Shown in pieces: positions 13,001 to 24,600 of a stretch of 64,000 nucleotides of DNA. Both the position numbers and the translations under genes were made by a program. The notes under the pieces were generated by a model. The model did no database searches and had not been told where the DNA came from. It was given only the letters and a program-made list of their open reading frames with translations. Each line of letters starts with the position of its first letter. The stretch's first letter is position 1. Origin of the DNA: Acanthochromis polyacanthus (lineage: Eukaryota > Chordata > Actinopteri > Pomacentridae); contig NC_067131.1 of assembly GCF_021347895.1 (NCBI RefSeq), positions 7,034,653 through 7,098,652 of the forward strand. Reading direction: 5' to 3'.

Positions 13001-14089
13001 CACTGGTGGTTAAACAGCAGGCTAACATAGTCACAGTGACAACACTATCAGACCATTATTCACCACGTATAATCTTTATAATCTTTTAAATTAGCATGTT
13101 AGCATGCTAACACTCTAAACCACATTCTAATTTTGCAGCTATCAGGTCATATACTCAAGCATGTGTGTTTGCAAAGACGCTCATTTACACATCCAGCACT
13201 TATGATGGAAGTTGGCTCTGGCCAGATGGCAAATGCAGGTTCAACATCCACTCCCTCCTAGCTCTGTTATCAACAACTGAAAAGAAAAAAATATGTGTGT
13301 CATTGGCTGCATGTTCACCAGCTGCTTGTGAGCTGTGTCTGTTTTTCGATGGGTTTTATAGCTAAAAATGTCTTCCTGTTGGGTCCGAGAATGAGCAAAA
13401 ACAGGCGGACAAATAAATGCTGAGCTGACACTTGCTATAAATCCCATTAATCCAAGCGGAGCTGCGGATTCAGGTGTAATTCTCTGTAAGCTCACCATTA
13501 CGAGGACGCCGACACACTGACATTTGATAGATTGTTAATATAAAAATACTGATTACAGCCACTTTAAAGGAATTTAAAGAGGAAAATATCCTTTAACTGG
13601 ATTTAAAACACATTTTCATTTTCACCGTTTGCTGTTCTGGCTTCACTTATTGAGAAGACTAAGCTAAGCAAAGACTGCTACCTGTTACACCCTTTTATTT
13701 GTAGACCAAGCCTTGATTTAATCTTACTAGTCACCCTGTGCTGGTTTTTATTTCCTCATGCTCACATTGTGGGTGTCTTTGTGTTTGCTTTCCCAGTCTA
13801 CTTGCTGGTGGGCTTGGTGTGCGTCCTGGTGGTGATGGAGACGTGCTACGAGCTCCCCCAGATAAGACGCTTCAGGCAGAGGTTCTACCAAGAAAAAGTT
13901 CGGGAGCTGGACTCTGAGACCACCAACATCATCAACCAGGATCACCTGAGCGACCCTGCAGATGACTTGACGGATCACCTGCCAACCATTCCTTCTGTGT
14001 CGGAACAGGCGGCGTCCCTGCGGCAAAACCATACACCAGCGCCTTACACCCCAGCATCAGGATCTGCTGTTAATGGAAAACTGAGATGA
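10025..14089 (+). CDS. kcnk1: Two-pore-domain potassium channel, TWIK-1 type
   Basis: This encodes a K2P leak channel subunit that dimerises in plasma and endosomal membranes. Exons: 10025-10379, 11228-11632, 13797-14089; 350 aa (human KCNK1 is 336). The first filter Gly (residue 119) is split by intron 1, a typical K2P site. Topology: M1 about 21-46; extracellular cap with Cys70 (TWIK-1 dimer cysteine equivalent) and glycosylation sequon NDT at 96-98; first filter TTGYGH (117-122) with the TWIK-1 type Thr118; M2 about 131-155; M3 about 182-206; second filter TIGLGD (225-230); M4 about 250-269. The tail keeps a di-isoleucine (298-299, TNIINQDHL) matching the TWIK-1 internalisation signal, which argues for KCNK1 over KCNK6/7. 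The loop after GDYVPGE is about three residues longer than in human. The ATG at 10025 is chosen; the GTG just before it is not a start. The a/b paralogue is not assigned. Confidence 0.9.
10380..11227 (+). other. kcnk1 intron 1
   Basis: An 848-bp intron interrupting the codon of the first filter glycine. It is AT-rich with homopolymer T runs; no embedded gene or recognised repeat was seen. Confidence 0.6.
11763..12503 (-). mobile_element. Decayed Tc1-like transposon in kcnk1 intron 2
   Basis: This stretch closely follows a widespread fish Tc1 element read in reverse. The minus strand shows [24 protein letters not shown], a decayed form of the Tc1 block ending SPDLNPIENLW with the third catalytic region, split from the rest by frameshifts and stops. 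The ends look like diverged inverted repeats: TACTGTCCAGCC at the left and, in reverse, TACACTGTCTGGTCC at the right, each next to TA. At about 740 bp it is shorter than a full element of roughly 1.2-1.6 kb, so it carries internal deletions and cannot be active. Confidence 0.75.
12625..12970. repeat. Interspersed repeat, copy 1
   Basis: This segment resembles 47038-47290 over its whole length. The shared core runs from CATTA(A/G)TCTTCTTCAGAA through GCTGAATT and CATTGTG, then a GCAGTAG(A/G)GAG-rich part, and ends near a TTTAGGGGTT/TTTAGGGTTTAA stretch. I judged similarity by eye at roughly 75-80% in the first 90 bp. The family is not identified, and its edges are approximate. Confidence 0.5.
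12971..13796 (+). other. Rest of kcnk1 intron 2
   Basis: No gene was seen. A TTAGCATGTTAGCATGCTAA stretch at 13092-13111 is a short palindromic motif common in fish introns. The part at 13380-13520 is less AT-rich than the rest but matches nothing I recognise. Confidence 0.4.
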
Positions 14090-15215
14090 CCGATTGTGTG
14101 GGGGATTGTGGTGTCTTTTTTAAGGGACTGCTATGTGAACTTTTGCAGGATACATGGCTGCTCATGACACACCAGCTTTGACCTTAAGGTGCGTATATGA
14201 GAGTATAAACAGCCCCAGTGTTCTCTTGAAAGCTCTTTAGAGAGTGATTGCTCTCTACCAGTGCCAACACCAACATTGCATTAGTGGTTTAAAGCAGGAA
14301 CCACCCAGAGATTATCAGCATGGCATTGTTTTCTCCCCTGTTGTTCCATTCCCTGCAGATACAGATCTGACACAGAGGAAGGGTTGGGCCCCCCCAAAAC
14401 GGAGGGAAACCTTGCGAGTTTCCACTTCCTGCCAAAGTCTTGATGCCGTAAGGCGGCACAGTTTGTTTTAGAGGATTTCACACCCGCTCTTAGTACATTA
14501 TATAATCTATGGTGGTATTTGCATAGGAAATGTACCTCTTTGGATATAGCAAAGCTGTACAGTAGCAGGAGAATCCGGTGTGCCATCTGTTGGCCTGCTG
14601 TACCTCATTTGCAAGGATTCCAAGAAGCAGATTAAGTGATGGCAATGAGTAAACATTTTTTCTTCCTTGTTGCTTATAGTTGCTGATTAGTTTTCAGCTC
14701 CGACTGGCATTCGGAAATATTTTAACAACACTGCAATGTACACTTTTAGCCACTAGATGGAAGCACTTTCATGTTACAGGTAGATTTAAATGAAGCTGTT
14801 ACTGGGGATTTTAACTCTCATGCTGCTTTAGAGGGAGTGATTCTGAAAAACGTAATGAAGCTACAAGAATATATCATTGTTACAACTGTGGGTCAGGCTG
14901 TGGAAAGAAGCAGTTTTGCATGACATTGTTTTGTCACAGTTTACAGCTCTTCTGAACTCAATGTGCAGTTAGCAATGCCTGTTTTATGTCATCGAGTGTT
15001 CTTCATTTTTACATCTTACACAACAGCTGTAAAAGGTTCAAATCACAGGAATCAAAATGATATAACTTATTTTCCACAGATCATTGTCATTTTGATGGTT
15101 TATGGGTTTTAATGAAAAGCAGGACTTTGCAATGGTGTTTTTTTTTTTTATGAAATCCAATTCTGGATAAAATGTAAATAAATCATGCAACAATAAACAT
15201 TAAATATGTATGTAG
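14090..15215 (+). other. kcnk1: kcnk1 3' UTR with two poly(A) signals
   Basis: About 1.1 kb follows the TGA at 14087-14089. Two AATAAA hexamers lie at 15177-15182 and 15192-15197, so cleavage probably falls near 15200-15220. Open frames inside it are short and lack domain motifs. Its end lies close to the end of the oppositely directed entpd1 transcript. Confidence 0.6.
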
Positions 15216-15261
15216 TATAATATATCATGTTTTTACAAGTGACAAGCGAATCGGACATTTT

Positions 15262-15379
15262 ATATAAACTTGGGTTATTTTATTTTTACAGTAATATATT
15301 CACATCATAATTCAAGACACATACATGCAGACTGATGTGGGTTCACACTGGCATTCAGGCATGCATTCATTTTCACATG

Positions 15380-15454
<75 letters not shown>

Positions 15455-15692
15455 AAATGCTTAAAATGTCCTTCAACCAGAGATGCACTCTCCATTGGGA
15501 GAAAGCCTTTGTCCTTCTGAAAAGTCCTTGGATCCATGTGATCTGCAGGACTGTGTTGAGCAGCATGCGCTGACCTTTGACCTTCCCACAAATTGGTAAA
15601 ACAGCCCACACGTACTGACACGTACACGCTGACAAACCTTCTCAGATGTTCCTTCCTTCCCTCACTCATACATACAGTATGTCAGTGTGTGT
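15262..15692 (-). other. entpd1: entpd1 3' UTR with poly(A) signal and CA repeat
   Basis: On the minus strand, sequence after the stop at 15695-15693 runs through a (TG)n tract to an AATAAA at 15284-15279. Cleavage is expected about 15-25 nt further, near 15260. The microsatellite is therefore probably transcribed as part of the entpd1 mRNA. Confidence 0.55.
15382..15452. repeat. (CA)n microsatellite, about 70 bp
   Basis: An uninterrupted CA dinucleotide run of about 35 units, lying in the probable entpd1 3' UTR. Uninterrupted arrays of this length are usually polymorphic. Confidence 0.95.
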
Positions 15693-18600
15693 TTATATGA
15701 TGTGTGGCTGTTTGGAGCAGCGGGGCCAGAGGGGGCGCAGGCTGAGGATGAAGAGGACGACGAGCAGGAGGGCGATGATGGTCACTATGGAGACGTAGCC
15801 GGCGTGGGGCAGAGGGGGCTTATCAGGGGCCTCGGCTGGGATCATGTTAGTCAGATTCAACATGTAACCCAAAGTCCAGCCCGCATCGCTGCCTTTTATC
15901 TGGAAATAAACACAAGAGGAAGGAAAGCTATCACTGCAACAGAATTTAGAGTGAATCACCGTGATGTGGCAGCTCATAGTGAAACACCTTCCCTTACTTT
16001 CAGTCAACACCTGTCTGCACTTCTACATATTTAAGGGTGCTTTTACTCACACCGCATTCCAAAAAAAAAAAAAAAAAACTCCCTGTACACTAATTTAAGT
16101 AATATTTGCTCTTAATTCCATATAAACATTACACATGTGGCCTTGATTTTGGCATGTTCATAACATCTACAACTATTGACAGAAATATTTGGATTAATTG
16201 GATTTGGATTAATTAATATAGGAGGCACACTTGCACATGTTCTGATTTGTTTGCTCAACAGGAATTCAAGTGGAGGATTTTCACATTTTATGCTGGAATA
16301 TTTCAAACTCATTTGGCAGAAAAATTTAACCAACTCTGCCTATAGTAATTGCAAATATGAACACCCAGCGCTAATTTACTTGCAAATTATTCAATCATGT
16401 TGCATTTTTGGTTCTCACTACCCATTGTGCAGAACAATATAAACAATTAAATCAGATTTTTTTTTCAGGATATAAGTAGGAGATTTATATTGCAAATGTT
16501 CATTTACAAAGCAAATAAATTGCAGATTTGACATGTAAACGTGGTGCTCCTCTGTGACAAAATGTCCCCAGTGTAACTACTTTTGTACCACTAGGATTGG
16601 GACATGACATGTCTGTTTCTTATGCATCAAACACTTTAACCACAGACTTATTGGTCCCCCTATGAGAAATCTCAAAAATACATGTTTCACTCTATCTTCA
16701 CCCTATCTAACCCGAACATAAAACCAGAAAATAATCTAATCTAGAACACACGCTGACAATAATTCTTTCTCATGGAAGGCACTTTGGCGTGTCACACCAT
16801 AAAAAGCACATGTATAAGCCATAAAACAAATGACAGCTGAATTCCATGTAGCTGATTCATGTAGATATAGAGTGATGTAAGGAGTCGTGCTGGCTCACTG
16901 TCACGCTATCATGGCTTACTGGAACTCTTGAATCAGCTGGAGGAAGTATTTATGTTCTCAGTAATGCTTTAGCTTTTCTCACCATGCTATAAAACACAAC
17001 AGCATATCAAAAACATAAAAAGAGGTCAGATTAATTTTGTGATTAAAATTTGAACTAGTAGTAGTGTGTGATTTACAAGTAGAACAACAAGTAGAAGAAA
17101 TCTTGACTTTAAATATAATTCTGCAAGAACGACTCTTAAAGGAATGTGTGTATCTGTCGCGGGTGTGGAAAAATGGAATTCCTTGGAAAAAGAAGTGAAG
17201 CAATGCTCAAACATTTTGCACTTTAAATGTAAGTTTAAAGAAAAAATATTTAACATTTACGCAAAGGAGCAATAACAATGATGTGATTGATCTGTAGATT
17301 GATTCTGGCCATCTGATGTTTTTTGTTGTGGTTGTTTTCTGTTTGAGTTTGGAAAAAAGACTGGGGTAGGAGTTAAAAAGACTTATTCTTCATCCTACTC
17401 CTGTTCTTGTACATGGGATGTGCGTATTTTGTGCTTTATAAATTGTATCCATTTGTTGTTGTTTTTTTTACGCATTACCATGGAAAAGAATAAATGAAAT
17501 GAAATGAAATGAAATGAAATTTAGCGTATTTTGTGTGGTTTATGTTATTTTGTTTAAATAAACTCAATTTACTTTTAAAATCAAGCTAAAGAATTAGTAC
17601 ATTTATTGTTCACTGTTTAAATTTGTCATTTGTAATATTTTGAATATTTTGTTTGACCAATCAGAGCTTGATTTATGATGTTTGTCAAACTGACACCACC
17701 TGTGATCCTCCGTCTGGGCTTATTTGTACCACCTGACCACCTGGCGGCCATTTTGACTGGATGCTTATCTCTGTGTTTACTACTGCAGTTAACTTTTCAC
17801 AAGTCACTCTTTCAGTTTTTGGAAGATTTTATCACGTTGCTGTTCCAGTTACGAGCCTCTGCGGTCACCCAGTTGTCATAACAGCGCTTGTATCTGATAT
17901 CAGGGCAGCAGCTGCTTCACATTGTTTGTCTGCTGATACTTTAATTAGAGTGGGATTCACTGATATTTCCTCTGGCAATGACACCTGACCCCAAGGTAAG
18001 CGGCCGCTTCTTGTCTGTTTCTGGTGATGTTATGGCTGCTTTCTCTGTGCTGCTTTGTTGTTGACATCATGTTTTCATCCATTGCCTCCCTATGCTTGTT
18101 GCTGATGTGCAGCTGCTGATAGTCACAGAGACTGAGAACCAATTTATGTTACAGATGAGCTACTTTCCTGTTGTTTGGTTGTAGTTTGACACCTACATAA
18201 TGCTATTTAGCTGTGATGGTCAAAGTAATGAAATTTATGTAATCTTGTTATGTGGTCGCGATTGGGTTTGGCCATTTTTTTTCCCGTGGTGATGTGATTT
18301 GTGTCCCTCTGTGACTGCAACTAAAGTCCCTCTAGCTCTGGCTAATGTATTAGGTGTCATCGTAATATGTTGTTCTATTGGCTTCATGGAAGACTAGTAG
18401 CCACATTCTTAATTTCTCTTAAAAAATATGATTTGACACTGTTTGGCTCAATCTCTTTAAGTTATGACAACTTCTAATAAAATAATGTTCAACCAACAAG
18501 CTGCACTGCAGTAAGGGAATCAAATTTTCCTCTACAATAAATAATTGGTAGCACAAACGTATATTTTTAAGTTGATTCTGCATGAAAATGAAGATGTTCC

Positions 18601-21600
18601 AATCACTATTCCCGTGTTATTTAAAGGGAAATGGCAGCACCTGATTTACTGCAGAGGCATTAACTTAAATCCTCTATAGATTAGATATTGGTTTCTCTCT
18701 ACAAAACACAAAAAAGAGTGCACAATAATTGAAAACACATTGCAACCTTTTTTTTTTTTCTGCAAGATGAAAAAATAGCCTACAGGAATTTAGCTTGAAC
18801 AACCCTGTTTCCAAAGAATTGCTTGTTCAAGAATGACATGTTTTTTTAGTCCTTTTTTTCTAAGTTGATGCACTAATTCAGGGAAAAAGTAATTTGGAAG
18901 CTTTCTCAAAGGGTGTAACACTTGCAAAGGCATCCAGGATTGTTTATTGCTTTGGATAACATTCAGATCTGACTTTGCACTCGGAGCTCTGTGCTGCTGA
19001 TTTAAATGGTCAAATGAATTGGTTGTGGTACCTTTTGTTGTGTCATTGCATGACACTGCTGACTGAGTTCCTGCTTTTGGTTGATATCAATCTTTCTGCA
19101 GCCTAAATATTTCTGATGTTGCAACAAACTTTGTGTCTTATGATTCAGTTAGAAAAAGTCAGTGTATCCAAGGAGCGTTAAATCCGGGTGAACCATGTCA
19201 TACACGCCTCTCTCGCACATTAGTCACGGAAAATGAGAACCATAAGAGCTATGTTTTTTCTATCAAGCAGCAAAAAACAAGTTGTAGCATGATGTGTTTG
19301 AGTTCATTTACCTTACTTCACCTTGCACTTCCTCCAATGTGACCATTGGGTCTGTACACATGAAAATGTTGATGCTAAAACAACATATTTTGCAGGCTTT
19401 TACAATAGTTAAATTCAATTATCTCTTGCTCTTTGGAAGCTGAAGAGGTTAACTAATAGGGTATGATTTGCATCCAGAGCAGCATAGGTAGAATGAGATC
19501 ATCAATATTTCATTGCTCTACATTAATTACACAGTTTAATCCTCCAGTTACCATGTTGCAATGTTCTTATGCAAAATAGGAAACCCTAATGGTGAGGCTA
19601 GCGCTTGCATGGTAGCTCTATGACCATATGTGCATGCGCATACTGATAGAATTGCTAAATATTCATCTGAGGTGTAGAATATGAGCTACAATTGATACGA
19701 GAAAGGCTTTTCTAATTTCAATTTGCGTCTTGATTAAGTCTGTAACATTCTGGTGTTTTTCATGCTCAGAATGGATGTTTGGTGAGTGACTGCACATAAT
19801 ATTAGCTGAAGCATGATTGACCTGTGTGTAGTAAAGCCAATAGATCACTGTTACCTGACAGAAATCTATGAAATTTTCCATTTACTTCTGGCCATTAAAA
19901 GTCATGCCAATAATGTGTGAGTGAATGAAGACTATTTTTGAACTGCTGATTTTCTTTTGGAGCTGGCTAATACCTCTTTGAAGGGTGATGAAAGCAGGAC
20001 TCCGTGTAGTGTATCATATTTTGTTTTGCTTTCAAGGCTAACCAGAAGTTTTTCTATGAGTTTTTGTTCAGATAAGCAGAACTTGACAAACTACTTACTT
20101 GTTACATCAATTCAGACATGATAAATGCCATAAATTCTAATGTTTTGAGGGTTTTTGTGCTTCTTGTTCATTTTTAAGCGGGGAAGGATGATTTGCTTTT
20201 CGGGGTTTAGTTTGGGAGGTTTAGTTCCAAATAAGAATGGATTCTGCTGTGAGAACCCATTCCTGCTTTGATTTTTGGGCCTTTTCGGTCTGTTTTAGAC
20301 GCTTTACCATTTACTGTGATTCTTTGACATAAGTTTCTGTGACTGAACTGGAGATTTGTGTATTGAATATATTGGAATTGGTGTCATCTCGCAAGACTGC
20401 TGTGAATGTTTAACCTGAGTCAGTGCTTTATATGAATACTTTGTTTATTGACTATTTATTTTGAATATTTTGTACTTTAAAAAAACTCCGTGCCATATCT
20501 TTTTTTCTATGTATACAACAATATATATGCTATATCACTATTTTTCTACTTGCGTCCAATTTGTGCAGTATAGATGATAATCTGTGGAGTATTAGAACTC
20601 TCTCAGTATTTATATCCATCAAAAAAATCTGTGCTATATCTATATTTAGTTTCCGTTTATTTTTGTACTACATTCCTGAAATGTTTGCACTATCTTTGCT
20701 GCTGTCACACTGCACATTTTCACACTGTGGCATAAATGAAGGCTTATCTTAAGTGATGGGTAATTCTAGTTGGGTTCTCTCACCTTTGATGCCGCTTAAA
20801 ACACTTATTAAAAGTGAAATATAGAATACTGAGTCACCTCACCACCATCGTCACCCTTTGGCTCTCTCCTGGGTACCTAAAATCTGATTGTAATCCTAAA
20901 ATCTAGCTCATTTCAGTCGATGAGGATCATTCAGAAGCACTCAGTTTTTAAATATGTCCTCTCTTAAAACGCAAAGGTTCAAGGACACACTTAAACTCAC
21001 GGGTCAATGGTCAACAGGAAATGAGCTTAAATCATGAAGCATCTGGGGTGTGTGAAGCAGGAACAAAGTAGCGTATGATCTACTGACCTTCTTGATGAAT
21101 TTTATGTTGGAGTAGCTCTCTGACGTGAAGTTGTATCCTTCAGTCAACAGGGTGAGGATGTATGTGCCAGAGAAGCAGTACTCCGCCAGATAGCTTAATT
21201 TTACACCCGTATGCAGCTTTATCTGTTCAAGCAGTTCAAACACAGCGATATCATCAGTGTACAGTATAAGGCTGGCTGGAGGACATAGATAAGACACAGA
21301 AGTGGATGAATGTGGCAGAACATAATTTTTTTTGTGTGTGGAACCAATTCCTAAATATGCCTGACCTCATCCCAAGGCGTAGCGCAGTAGCGTGCTAGCT
21401 TGTCCTTCACAGTGTCCAGAGGGATGGATGTATCGGTCAGATTGAGGAAGTTCATCACGAAGTAGTAAGCTGAGAAAGCCTGCAGTGAGAAAGAAAGGAG
21501 AGGAAAAGGATGAGGCAGGAGGAAATTAACTTGCCCCGATATCTTTAGCAAATGAAGTAATTGGTTTATAAATACATCATTGTAATTGTTTGACGCATCT

Positions 21601-24600
21601 GGCTGCCCTCACTGACTCAGACATTGTTAGGGTTTGGTTTGCACATAGCTATGAAGCCAGGGTATAAAATTAGTTTGGGCAAATTACAAAAACAAAACTT
21701 GTAGTTGTATAAATTATTGATCAATCTGTTATTTTCCTCAGTTATTCAATTTATTGTTTTTTCTTAAATGGTGAAAAATGTTACCCAGCATTTGCTTTCT
21801 GTTCTGGTCTGATTTTAACGTAGTATTAATGCTATCAAAATTATTACAGCTTATTTTATTTCATCAATGTATCATACTTATACATTATTGTTTTTTTACT
21901 CTCTCTTTTTTTAGCAATATCTGGCAAAGTTTTATCTTATCTTATTAGTAATTACCACAGCCAAATATAACGCCTTAACGTCTTATTTTAAAGTCCAGAC
22001 CCAAAGATAGTAAGTTTTTTGTAGGTTATAGTAAAGAAAAGTAAAATCTTCATACTGAAGACACTGGAACCAACCAATAATAGTTTCCATTCTACTTGAA
22101 TTGATATAAATACAAGCCAAAACACTAGTTTTAGTTGCATTTATTTATTAATTCATCAGTAGTCCCTCGTTTTTCAGAATGCTGAAGAGCTTCATCCACC
22201 AGGCTGGCAGGATGCTGGCAGGATGCTGGCAGGATGCTGGCAGGATGCTGAACTCTGCCCTCTGCCTCTGGACCGTAACACACCCATTTACACAATGACT
22301 CTACCTCAGCTGTTTTTGCACATAAAGACTCAAACATTCACTCTCATTATATCACAATCTGTCTTCACTGACTGGACCATTTGCACAACTCAACAAGCTG
22401 CTACTATATTACACTGCCATCACCTCAGCAAGCTGTCACTGTATTGCACTACCGCCAGTGTACATTGGGTGACTTCTATATATTTTATTTTAATTATTAA
22501 GTTTTTTTTTTTACTTTGTTGGACAGGTTAGTAGAGAGACAGACAGGAAAGTAGGGAGAAGAATGGGGGCCGCTGCATCGGGGACGATAACACCTGTTCA
22601 TTGGTCGCCTGCTCACAGTTGAGCTATCTGGGCGTCACTATATTTAATTTTTTTAAATTTTATTTTATTTACACTGTATTTTGACGCCTCCCCCTGGATA
22701 TATAGAGAAACTGACAATCGAATATTCTATTCTATTCATATATACTACAGTAATTTTTACTGAAGCATATCTTTGAAGAAAAATTGTTCGCACAGTGAGC
22801 TCTGGTTTACTTGGTTTAATTAGGACACTGTTTCTAGATGGTTTAAGGAGAATTCCAGTTTATTTATACCGGGCACATATCAGATAAATGTAACCATTGT
22901 ATCTCTAAAAGTCATGCAGCTTTCACTCTTCACCTCCACTGATGAGATTCAGGGAATCTTATCAGTGGCGTTCAGCAGAGCGGTTTACTATTACTTCACG
23001 GCAACTTTCCTCAGAAAACCAAATAATTTTAAACACTTGCTTGTGTAACTGGCTGAAAGTAAATACAGATGTTAACCATCAGCAATGGCTATTGTGCCAC
23101 AAGAGCAACATTAAGGAGAAATCAGAATTCTTCTTTAACTTTCCAGTAGCATTAATTATCCAGACGTCACCATGTGAACAAATTTTCAGTGTTTTTTTTT
23201 TGTGATTTGGCTGGATTGGCCCTTTAAGCAAAAATAATTTTAACGGGGTTCATGTTTGGATGCAGATCATGAGCATTTAGGTGAAAGAGAAAGATTTCTT
23301 ACTCAGTCCATTGTTGATTAGAAACACAACTCTCATCCAAACCAGAAGCTGATTGGTAAACCATCACTATTAAAGATCTGTATGTCGTGTAACTGCTATG
23401 TTGATTACTCAATGCACAGATCTCAACAACACAATTGTGCTGTCTACATAACACAAGTATCTCACAGGCAGTAAATTAAATGCTGATAAATAAACCGTGA
23501 CAACAGTGTCACCTTACCCCAAATGGTCCCTGCAAAAGTGGCTGGAAGACTCCATTGAAAGAGCATTGGCTGTATTTGCAGGACGTAAAATTGAAGACAC
23601 TTTTGACAATTTCCTGGCATTGTCCAAAGCTTCCGTTCCCTCTGAGAGTGAAGTTTTCAGGAGCTCCCTGGGGTTTCCTGCCTGACACACAGGGGCTATC
23701 ATAGAGGACGGAGTAGTTCTTTATCTCCGTGTAGCCCGGGTGGAAACAAGGATCTAATATTGTTCTTGGACCTGACTAGGAGAGAGAGGGAGATGGAGAG
23801 GTGTAACGGAGACACGTCGAGGAAGCTCATTAAATTTAAAGTGTCATTGCATATCTCAGCACATCATGTCTTTCAAAGCTTATTAAGTCTGCAATCCTTT
23901 CAGATTGTGTTAGATTTGAACAGTCCATTAATGCAGCGGAGAAACTTAAAGCGGAAGTTTACCTGAGTCTGCTGTGCCAGTGCCAATCTCAGTACTTGGT
24001 CTTTCCCGTAACACAGGAAGCTGTGAGTGTACAGGTTATAATCATTTCCGTAGAGGCGGAAAGTTACAGAGTTGCTGGGTGACTCCGATCCGTCATAATT
24101 ATCAGACACAAAGCTAATTTGAGTGGAGGCCCCGCCAAGGTCAAGAGCGCCTGTGGTTTCTAAGCCCTGCGATGGAGACAAAAAGCGCATTGACGTCAGC
24201 ACACAGCAGGAGCACACTAACTGACATACAGACAAAAACACCATCTCAAAGTGGACCAATGTGCATGGACCTGTATGTAGATCGACACGTACAGACCTGC
24301 ATGAGGCGATCATCCAAGTAGTTGACTGTGACCCAGCCGAAGGCGCCCTCCTCCTGCCCGCTGAGGATTCTCGCTCCCTGATAGGAAAAGGGGAACTTCT
24401 GCAGGGCTTTCTCCACGGCCTGAAACACCTTATCAGACGCCGAGCTGTTCTCCATACTGCACAGAGCACAAATATATTAGAAGCAGCCACATCCATTATT
24501 CAAATCAATACAGCAGCTGCATAAATAATAAATAGACTGTATCATAATGGATTTGACAATAACATATTCTCTAGTTTGGCAGTAGTGTTCGCGTGGAGAT

